Below are positions 40,366 to 45,820 of a stretch of DNA of 45,820 nt, one piece after another (within the stretch, counting starts at the first letter, position 1; each line of letters opens with the position of its first letter). The notes beneath the pieces are model-generated. The model had not been told where the DNA came from. It worked only from the letters and a program-made list of their open reading frames with translations, and did not search any database. Both the position numbers and the translations under genes were made by a program. Source of the DNA: Chloroflexota bacterium (lineage in GTDB: Bacteria; Chloroflexota; Anaerolineae; B4-G1; SLSP01); contig JAKQHY010000034.1 in the NCBI GenBank assembly GCA_029555965.1, forward strand, positions 1 through 45,820, in the 5' to 3' direction.

Positions 40366-41013
40366 CTATTCGAGTTCGGCCCAACCCTGACGGAGGGCGT
40401 ACAGGGCGGCCTGGGTGCGGTTGGCGAGGTGCAGCTTGGCGAGAATGTTGCCGACGTGCTTGGCGACGGTGCGCTCCTGAATGTGCAGCGCGGCGGCGAT
40501 TTCGTCGTTGGACATGCCGCGCGCGATGAGACGCAGTGTCTCCAGCTCGCGCTCCGAAAGGGCTTCCGGCGCAGGCTGCTCCGCCGCCGGTTGGTGTAAC
40601 TCTTGCAGAACTTTGACGGCGATGGCGGGATCCAGCGACACGCGCCCCTGCGCCACGTCGCGGATGGCGCTGAGGAGTTGGTCGTGGGTGGTGTCTTTGA
40701 GCAAATAGCCCAGCGCGCCCGCCTTGATGGCGGCAAAGACTTTCTCATCGTGAGCATAGCTGGTTAACACCAGGATTTGGGCTTGGGGATTGGCCTGTTG
40801 GATGGCGGCGATGGCCTGGACGCCGTCCATGCGCGGCATCACCAGGTCCATCAAAATTACATTGGGGCATAATGTCTGCGCCAGGGAGACCGCCTCCTGT
40901 CCATCCACCGCGCGCCCGACCAGCGCCATATCCGGTTGCGTTGCCACGATAGCGCCGAGGCCCTCCCGCACAATCACATGGTCATCCACAATCAACACCC
41001 GAATCTTTTCCAT
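40366..41013 (-). CDS. NarL/LuxR-family response regulator
   Basis: 215 residues from ATG 41013, set by AGGAGTCAAG. Receiver: Asp10-Asp11, phospho-acceptor Asp56 in LMDLVMP, conserved Thr in LVLTSYA and Lys in GYLLKD. C-terminal LuxR helix-turn-helix: LSERELETLRLIARGMSNDE then AKHVGNILAKLHLANRTQAA. It should be phosphorylated by the adjacent kinase and control transcription, plausibly of the surface-protein genes that follow on the same strand; target sites were not identified. Confidence 0.92.
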   Translation of the reverse strand: MEKIRVLIVDDHVIVREGLGAIVATQPDMALVGRAVDGQEAVSLAQTLCPNVILMDLVMPRMDGVQAIAAIQQANPQAQILVLTSYAHDEKVFAAIKAGALGYLLKDTTHDQLLSAIRDVAQGRVSLDPAIAVKVLQELHQPAAEQPAPEALSERELETLRLIARGMSNDEIAAALHIQERTVAKHVGNILAKLHLANRTQAALYALRQGWAELE

Positions 41014-41040
41014 CTTGACTCCTGCGAAAATAGCACTATT

Positions 41041-41104
41041 TTTCACGCAAAGGCGCAAAGACGCAAAGTAAAGAACTTAGCGGGCTTTGCGCCTTTGCGT
41101 GAAA
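41041..41104. repeat. Perfect 20-bp inverted repeat between kinase and regulator genes
   Basis: TTTCACGCAAAGGCGCAAAG at 41041-41060 is exactly complemented at 41085-41104 with a 24-base loop that repeats the GCAAAG text. The motif is a common genomic boilerplate repeat. It fills most of the kinase-regulator gap and may tune the ratio of the two products. Confidence 0.75.
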
Positions 41105-41107
41105 TTT

Positions 41108-43786
41108 TCATCCCACCGCTGGTGAACCATCGGTTAATAGGGTGCGTTCCTGGATCACTACTTTGATGCGCGTTCCCTGTCCCGGCTGCGTCACAATCTC
41201 CAACTCGCCGCCGATTTCCTGCGCGCGCGCCCGCATGTTGAGCAGCCCCATGCCGCCCGGCGGGAGCGCGGCGCGGTCGAAGCCGCAGCCATCATCCACG
41301 ATTTCGAGCCACACGGCGGCCCCATCTTGCCGCAACGTCACGGTGACGGCGTCCGCGCGCGCGTGGCGCAGCGTGTTGTTCAACGCCTCGCGGGTAATCT
41401 GGTACAAGGCCGCTTCAACCGGCGGCGGTAGGTGCAGGCCCTCGTCGGCCAACAGCCGCGCCCGGATAGTCGCGCGGCCTTCCACCGCTGATAACCGCTG
41501 GTGGATCGCGCTCACCAGCCCTTCCTGCTCCAGTTCCAGGGGACGGAGTTGGTAGATAAACAATCGCAGTTCCTTCAGCACCTGCCGCGCCGCCTGTCCT
41601 ATCGCGCTTAACGTGCCGCTTAACGCCGCCGTCGCCCCGGTCTCCAGTTGAAGCTGGCCGGCCTCGGTGAGTGTGACCAGCCCATACAGCGATTGGGTGA
41701 TGGCGTCGTGCAGATCGCGCCCGATGCGCTGCCGTTCTTCCAACACCGTCGCCTGTTGCCGCAGCCGGTCGCTCTGCAACGCCAGGCCGAGCTGATCGGC
41801 AATGGAAGCCAGCAGGGCCACCTCTTCCACATTGAAGGTATGCCCGACGCGCCGCGCCAGACAGATGGCGCCCCAGGTCTCCTCGCCGTTGCGCATGGGA
41901 ATCATCAACAGCGTCAGGGGATACTTGCCACTCAGGGGGACGGGCAGCCGCGCGTCGTCGGCGGCGTCCGGGATGAGGATGGCGGCGGGGGATGCCAGCG
42001 CCCACGCCAGCACCGCCGGAGCCGCGAACCAGGCGCGCAGCCGGGCGACCATCGCCGGCGGGAAATCGGGGGCGGCTAACGCCACCAACGTCGGCGCGGC
42101 GGACTCGCGTCCCAGCGCGATAAGGCCGGCCTCCGCCTGCATCGTGGCGACGGTCTGCGCCAGCGATTTCTGCAGCAGCGCGTCGGCGTCAACACTCTGC
42201 CCGGCAATGGCCGACACGGCATACAACGCCGACAGATCGCGCGTCCGATCCAGTATTTGTTGTTCCAGGGTGAGATTCAGCGCGGTAATTTGTGCTTCGG
42301 CGCGCTGCCGTTCCCCAATCTCAGCGTGCAAGGACGCCGCCATCTGATTGAATGTCTGTGTCAGAAAGCCAATTTCATCCTCATACCGCACCGGCACAGC
42401 AATTTCCAGTTGGCCGGCGTTGATTTGCCGGACTCCGGCCAGCAGGTGGTGCAGGGGTTGGATCAAGATTCTCTGCAAGAGCCAGGGTAATCCCACGATG
42501 ATAAACACACTGCTACCCAAAACCACCAGGATCATCACCCTGGTAGTTTCATGAACCGGGCGGTCGGCTTCCGCCAGGTTAAAACCCACCTCATACTCCA
42601 GACCCTCTTCATTAAAGATATATCCCACGTAACGATAATAACTCCCTGGCAGATTACCGGCGTACCGTAAGCGCACCGACCGGGCATAGCGGTGATCCGC
42701 GAAGGTGGTTTCTGTAGCGTAATTCCACATGGGCGCGGGACAGGGCGCACCGGCCCGGCGCGCAACCTCTTCCACGCCCAGCGCCTCCAGGTCGAAATCC
42801 GGTTGGCGCGCATACCACCAACGCGCCGGGACGCCATCGGAATCCCATGCTACCACATAGGCCACCGCTTCTGGCAGTGCCGGGCGCAAGTCAGGCAGTG
42901 CGCGGCGCACAATCTCCACTTGCAGCTCACGTTCCCGTTCGCCCTGGCGCAAAGCGGCATGAATATCCAGTAGTCCCACGCCGCCCAACACGATCAGAAT
43001 GACAGTCAGGGAGAGTCCTATCAGCTTGAGCGATAACCCGGTGTGGGGGATGGTATATTCCAGGGTGGTATAGAGAATGGCCGTCGCCATCAACAACAGC
43101 GAAAGGCCAATGCCGTAGATACTCCACGGCGTTGGCAGCCACCCCTGCACGGACAGAAACGCCGCAATGCCTTGAAACAATCCCAACGACAACGCCAGAG
43201 AATAGTTCCGCAGGATTCGCGCCGGGCCTTGGGGCCTCATCAGCGCCGCCCAAACGGCAGCGCGGGCGCGATGTGGGGGCATTGCGGAAACTATGTGCTG
43301 CTGCACCCTGATCGTGCGATGCAGCGCCGCGACCAGGGTCGTCACGAAGGCCAGGGGCATGAGGAAGGATACGCGCGCCGGGTTCAGGATGACAAATGAA
43401 CGGTTGGTGAGGGTATAGTAGACAAACAGGGCATTGACGCCCAATGCTATCCCGCTGAGGCTAACCGACGATACGGCGGCAACCCGAGCTGTACGCGAGT
43501 CATCCTTATCCGGCATGTGATAGATGAAGTGCAGCATGGCTGTCATACTCAGGATGGCAAACATATCCGGCGTGAACCAAAACGCGCCGCCCCAGGGCGC
43601 TACCGAAGCATTCACAAACAGTCCCAGCATTGCCATGGGAATGCAGCTTAGCGCGCCGATCAAGTACCATGTGGCTGCCGTTTTTCGGGCGAAGGCGACC
43701 AGATAGGACACCCCGGCTATCCCCACAATGGACAGGGTAACGCTGATAAAACTGTAAGAATTTAAGAAAATTTGAAAAGAGTTCAT
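41108..43786 (-). CDS. 7TM/HAMP/GAF sensor histidine kinase of the NarL-partner (HisKA_3) type
   Basis: 892 residues. About seven transmembrane helices fill residues 10-250, an eighth (LSLTVILIVLGGVGLLDI) leads to an outside sensor segment (about 276-410), then a helix (VMILVVLGSSVFIIVGLPWL) and a HAMP domain. A coiled coil and a GAF domain (about 530-675) follow. The dimerisation/phospho-acceptor region ERQRIGRDLHDAITQSL has His693, and the ATPase has EALNNTLRHA, DDGCGF and GMGLLNM. It signals to the adjacent LuxR-type regulator, 94 bases downstream. The signal is unknown; the GAF and 7TM parts suggest a small ligand. Confidence 0.92.
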   Translation of the reverse strand: MNSFQIFLNSYSFISVTLSIVGIAGVSYLVAFARKTAATWYLIGALSCIPMAMLGLFVNASVAPWGGAFWFTPDMFAILSMTAMLHFIYHMPDKDDSRTARVAAVSSVSLSGIALGVNALFVYYTLTNRSFVILNPARVSFLMPLAFVTTLVAALHRTIRVQQHIVSAMPPHRARAAVWAALMRPQGPARILRNYSLALSLGLFQGIAAFLSVQGWLPTPWSIYGIGLSLLLMATAILYTTLEYTIPHTGLSLKLIGLSLTVILIVLGGVGLLDIHAALRQGERERELQVEIVRRALPDLRPALPEAVAYVVAWDSDGVPARWWYARQPDFDLEALGVEEVARRAGAPCPAPMWNYATETTFADHRYARSVRLRYAGNLPGSYYRYVGYIFNEEGLEYEVGFNLAEADRPVHETTRVMILVVLGSSVFIIVGLPWLLQRILIQPLHHLLAGVRQINAGQLEIAVPVRYEDEIGFLTQTFNQMAASLHAEIGERQRAEAQITALNLTLEQQILDRTRDLSALYAVSAIAGQSVDADALLQKSLAQTVATMQAEAGLIALGRESAAPTLVALAAPDFPPAMVARLRAWFAAPAVLAWALASPAAILIPDAADDARLPVPLSGKYPLTLLMIPMRNGEETWGAICLARRVGHTFNVEEVALLASIADQLGLALQSDRLRQQATVLEERQRIGRDLHDAITQSLYGLVTLTEAGQLQLETGATAALSGTLSAIGQAARQVLKELRLFIYQLRPLELEQEGLVSAIHQRLSAVEGRATIRARLLADEGLHLPPPVEAALYQITREALNNTLRHARADAVTVTLRQDGAAVWLEIVDDGCGFDRAALPPGGMGLLNMRARAQEIGGELEIVTQPGQGTRIKVVIQERTLLTDGSPAVG

Positions 43787-44056
43787 CCGATTTGCACCAT
43801 CTGGCAGTTCTATAAGGATACCTCAGTTGCAGGTTTGTTTCAACTTTGCTTCTCGACCCAGGCGTCGAATTATTCACTACCGATGGTAGAAGCACCAGAC
43901 GCCCCATCATATCGCCTTATCTTGGATTTCTGGCCCAAAAACAGCCCCAAACCGCCCTGTAACGCCGCTTTTGTCAAGCGATCATTAGACGATTTTGTGG
44001 GCATTTGCAGATGGGAGCAGGTGGAACAGGTGACAGATGGGGATAAAGCGTCATAA
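43787..44056. other. 270-base stretch upstream of the kinase gene
   Basis: Open short frames only. The AT-rich part nearest the kinase start probably contains its promoter, but no clear -35/-10 pair was identified; no ribosome binding site precedes the kinase ATG. Confidence 0.3.
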
Positions 44057-44285
44057 TATGCGGAAAACCTTATGTTTTCAGCGCAAGGTCAGGCCGGGGA
44101 GTCTCCCGCTATCTTGGCGATTGTGATGGTATTACAACATATGGAAAGTTTGACTGATCGCCAGGCGGCGGATGCCGTGCGTGGGCGGATTGACTGGAAA
44201 TACCTGCTGGGCTTATCCTTGATGGATGCGGGTTTTCATTATTCGATCCTCAGCCTCTTTCGGGAACGTTGGCTGGCGGGCAAGA
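44057..44285 (+). pseudogene. N-terminal fragment of an IS1182-type transposase
   Basis: From 44057 the frame reads YAENLMFSAQGQAGES, then LTDRQAADAVRGRIDWKYLL and SILSLFRERWLAG. This is the conserved N-terminal (DUF772-like) segment of IS1182/IS5-like transposases. A stop codon sits just before it and homology stops near 44283, where RHS-type sequence on the other strand begins. No DDE core remains. Confidence 0.7.
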
Positions 44286-44555
44286 AGCCAACACGGTCGC
44301 GCCATGTGCGTGGAGCAGGGCGGTCAGGCGGCCGGCAGCATCATAACTGTGTGTAGTCTGGACACCATTAGGCAGCGTCATCGTGATCAGGCGGACGGCG
44401 GGATCGTAGTCGTAAGGGGTCGTGCCGGTGGCCCAGTCGGTGACGCGGATGAGGCGGCCTAAGTCGTCGTGTATTCGTATGCGGTGACGATGGGAACGCT
44501 GCCGGGGCGCTGCACCGTGCTGGCGCGCAGCCGGAAGGCAACTCAACAACAGACT
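44281..44555 (-). pseudogene. RHS/YD-repeat protein fragment
   Basis: The minus strand encodes RPGSVPIVTAYEY and, after a one- or two-base shift, DDLGRLIRVTDWATGTTPYD, PNGVQTTHSYDAAGRLTAL and HAHGATVLAS: three YD repeats typical of RHS toxins and wall-associated proteins. Both ends are lost, at the IS fragment on one side and at noncoding DNA on the other. Confidence 0.7.
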
Positions 44556-44648
44556 CAGCACGATCAGGACATTGCGGGTGTAACGGAATCACATCAGCGC
44601 GAACCTTCCTCTGAAGGAGTAATGACTCTCCTGAAAAAAGGGGGGGCT

Positions 44649-44780
44649 AACCACAAAGGACACGAAGGACACGAAGACAATTCAGGTAAGGCTTAAAATT
44701 GTTCACTTTAAACCTCAGTCGTGTAGATTTTGTTAATTCATGCCATAAAATCCTTTGTGTACTTTGTGTCCTTAGTGGTT
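44649..44780. repeat. Boilerplate inverted repeat, AACCACAAAGGACAC type
   Basis: AACCACAAAGGACACGAAGG with following ACACGAAG pairs imperfectly (about 22 of 28) with CTTTGTGTACTTTGTGTCCT and following TAGTGGTT, around a core of about 75 AT-rich bases. Such text recurs in intergenic DNA of many bacteria. No coding potential. Confidence 0.65.
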
Positions 44781-44880
44781 TTTTCAGTGGAGTCAGTAAT
44801 TCACCAGTAACCGTTTAGTTTTGTGAGCACTCCGCCTTATCCGCCGCGCTTTTCAGGGCAAAAGAGAGTTTTGGGGTGTT

Positions 44881-44913
44881 TTTTCGTGGGCGGACGTAGC
44901 CCGCCCACGAAAA
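44881..44913. repeat. Second copy of the TTTTCGYGGGCGG hairpin
   Basis: TTTTCGTGGGCGG and CCGCCCACGAAAA arms, loop of seven bases. It matches the hairpin at 38999-39028 with a compensating base-pair change (C-G to T-A), and both lie near a CCGCTTTAGCGG-like palindrome. Confidence 0.65.
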
Positions 44914-45040
44914 ACATCGCTTTCTCTGCGGCTTTAGCCGCGCCAGCGCGGTTCCGTGCAGTCTGCTTACAAAACTAAACGGATACATCCACCATTGAGA
45001 AAGAGAGTACCGGTGGCGCGGTAAAAGCAGGCGGGAGCGA

Positions 45041-45451
45041 TCAGGCAACGGGGCAACGCCAACGTGGGCGGAACAGTCGAGCGTTTTGGGGGTGGTAAAC
45101 CACGGTCATAGGGTCGCCCACCTTCATCCGCCTGACCATTCGATAGGCGACCGGGTGACGGATCGCGCCAACCCCGGGCAATTCATAGGCCACATAGAAC
45201 GCGGTGTCGCCGCCCTCTGCGCCTTCAAAGCAAGCGAGGAGCGGCACCGTGGCGGCGATCCCTTCTCTATCCAACCGCCGCGCCTCCCGATATTTCTTTA
45301 GCGGAATTCCCAACAAAGCCAAGCACAGTACCCCACTCCCGCCGGGCAAGACAACCGGCCCATAGGCCACTTGGCCGGGAACAAACAGCCTGGAGATTGC
45401 GGCCCCCATCAATCCTACCCCTAGTGGGTCATTTGGCGCGTTTATCGCCAT
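45041..45451 (-). CDS. DUF3592-like membrane protein
   Basis: 136 residues. Two weakly hydrophobic segments (GLMGAAISRLFVPGQVAYG, GGSGVLCLALLGIPL) precede a DUF3592-like beta domain: VPLLACFEGAEGGDTAFYVA, then YRMVRRMKVGDPMTVVYHPQ and NARLFRPR, where VGDxVxVxYxPxNPxxxxP is the family signature. The ATG at 45451 lies inside the end of the preceding gene (10-base overlap), so the two are coupled; a second ATG at 45409 is an alternative start. Function unknown. Confidence 0.6.
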   Translation of the reverse strand: MAINAPNDPLGVGLMGAAISRLFVPGQVAYGPVVLPGGSGVLCLALLGIPLKKYREARRLDREGIAATVPLLACFEGAEGGDTAFYVAYELPGVGAIRHPVAYRMVRRMKVGDPMTVVYHPQNARLFRPRWRCPVA

Positions 45452-45717
45452 TTCTCAAGCGTAAACAATGGCGATTTTCGTGACGACCGACCCACTAGTA
45501 GCAGCAGCCCGCCCTGGGCAAAAATAGCTGCGCCGGTTTCCCATGCCGGGGTGAGTTTGAGATACGCGAGTTGGTGCGCCTGCTGCATGAGCGTGGATCG
45601 GCCGTTGATCTTCCGGGTCATGCGCACGACTTGCCGGGTAGCTACAGCAGGGACAAAGCAGGCCATGCCGATAAGACTAGCAATGGTTAACCAGAGTGTC
45701 CAGTTTTGCGAATCCAT
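45442..45717 (-). CDS. Small membrane protein, partner of the DUF3592-like protein
   Basis: 91 residues from ATG 45717. Three ATG codons stand in tandem at 45723-45715; AGGAG directly abuts the first and is six bases from the third, so the third is preferred. A transmembrane helix (LWLTIASLIGMACFVPAVAT), a basic loop with a short helix (KINGRSTLMQQAHQLAYLKL) and a second hydrophobic segment (GAAIFAQGGLLLLVG) are visible. No known family. Upstream, 45771-45803 has an imperfect GTTTATGTCACA / TGTGAACATGATAAAC palindrome that may be an operator. Confidence 0.6.
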   Translation of the reverse strand: MDSQNWTLWLTIASLIGMACFVPAVATRQVVRMTRKINGRSTLMQQAHQLAYLKLTPAWETGAAIFAQGGLLLLVGRSSRKSPLFTLEKWR

Positions 45718-45820
45718 CATCATCTCCTACGCGCCCAGTTGATGAGGTTGGCGGGGTATCGTACCAGCGTTTATGTCACATAGTCTGTGAACATGATAAA
45801 CGCGCTATGTTAACAGGTGA

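Larger units (their letters stand above)
44560..45040. other. 480-base intergenic stretch of dispersed repeats
   Basis: Contains the CCACAAAGGACACGAAGGAC inverted-repeat element (44649-44780), the CGTGGGCGG hairpin (44881-44913) and the CGGCTTTAGCCG palindrome just after it. No gene supported. Confidence 0.5.

Noticed and set aside
43772-44056. A 94-codon plus-strand frame before the transposase fragment
   Set aside because: It begins inside the kinase gene start on the other strand, has no ribosome binding site and resembles nothing.

Overview
The window looks like a chromosomal segment of a GC-rich Chloroflexota bacterium, probably of the Anaerolineae type. The clues are large secreted proteins with Thr-Pro linkers, a recurring (F/Y)LPxVxR motif at domain ends or C-termini, InlB-like and golvesin/CBD-like repeats, many low-complexity palindromes, and Shine-Dalgarno sequences of the GGAGG type. 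The lineage is inferred from protein style, not from a marker gene; there is no rRNA and no clean tRNA here.

Layout. 1-5.5 kb: a 3'-truncated FG-GAP surface protein, a decayed IS3-type transposase end, a dispersed repeat, and an operon of a small protein, an HTH/NB-ARC ATPase and a TPR protein (a STAND protein split over two genes). 5.7-9.5 kb: one large secreted C39-like peptidase with sugar-binding-like repeats. 9.6-10.1 kb: terminators and an array of palindromes. 10.1-21.9 kb: about twenty short, tightly spaced, often translationally coupled genes on the minus strand, with the content of a compact integrative element: serine recombinase, excisionase-like protein, FtsK/TraB-like translocase, small membrane proteins, ParM-like actin with a ParR-like partner, Dam-type methylase, HNH nuclease, XRE regulator and a protein with the DnaA N-terminal domain. 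No relaxase or type IV secretion ATPase is visible, so double-stranded DNA transfer as in actinobacterial AICEs is the best model, but this is inference.

22-33 kb (plus strand): a remnant of a CHAT-type N-terminus, a small conserved-looking protein, a beta-propeller lipoprotein, and a type III-like restriction-modification locus in the order res, four-helix-bundle protein, mod, followed by a SEC-C/TPR protein. This locus is riddled with hairpin-forming hexanucleotide (GATTAC/GTAATC) arrays. They lie between the genes, form the 3' end of res, and occur three times in frame inside mod as Asp-Tyr tracts. A tyrosine recombinase at 33-34 kb carries a different in-frame hairpin insertion and a probable one-base frameshift at its start.

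34.6-43.8 kb (minus strand): a 7TM histidine kinase and a LuxR-type response regulator, a degenerate receiver-only protein, and three exported proteins (one with LPATG, two with the YLPLxxR motif). The order suggests a two-component system next to the surface proteins it may control. 44-45.8 kb: fragments of an IS1182-type transposase and an RHS/YD protein, dispersed inverted repeats, and two small coupled membrane/hypothetical genes.
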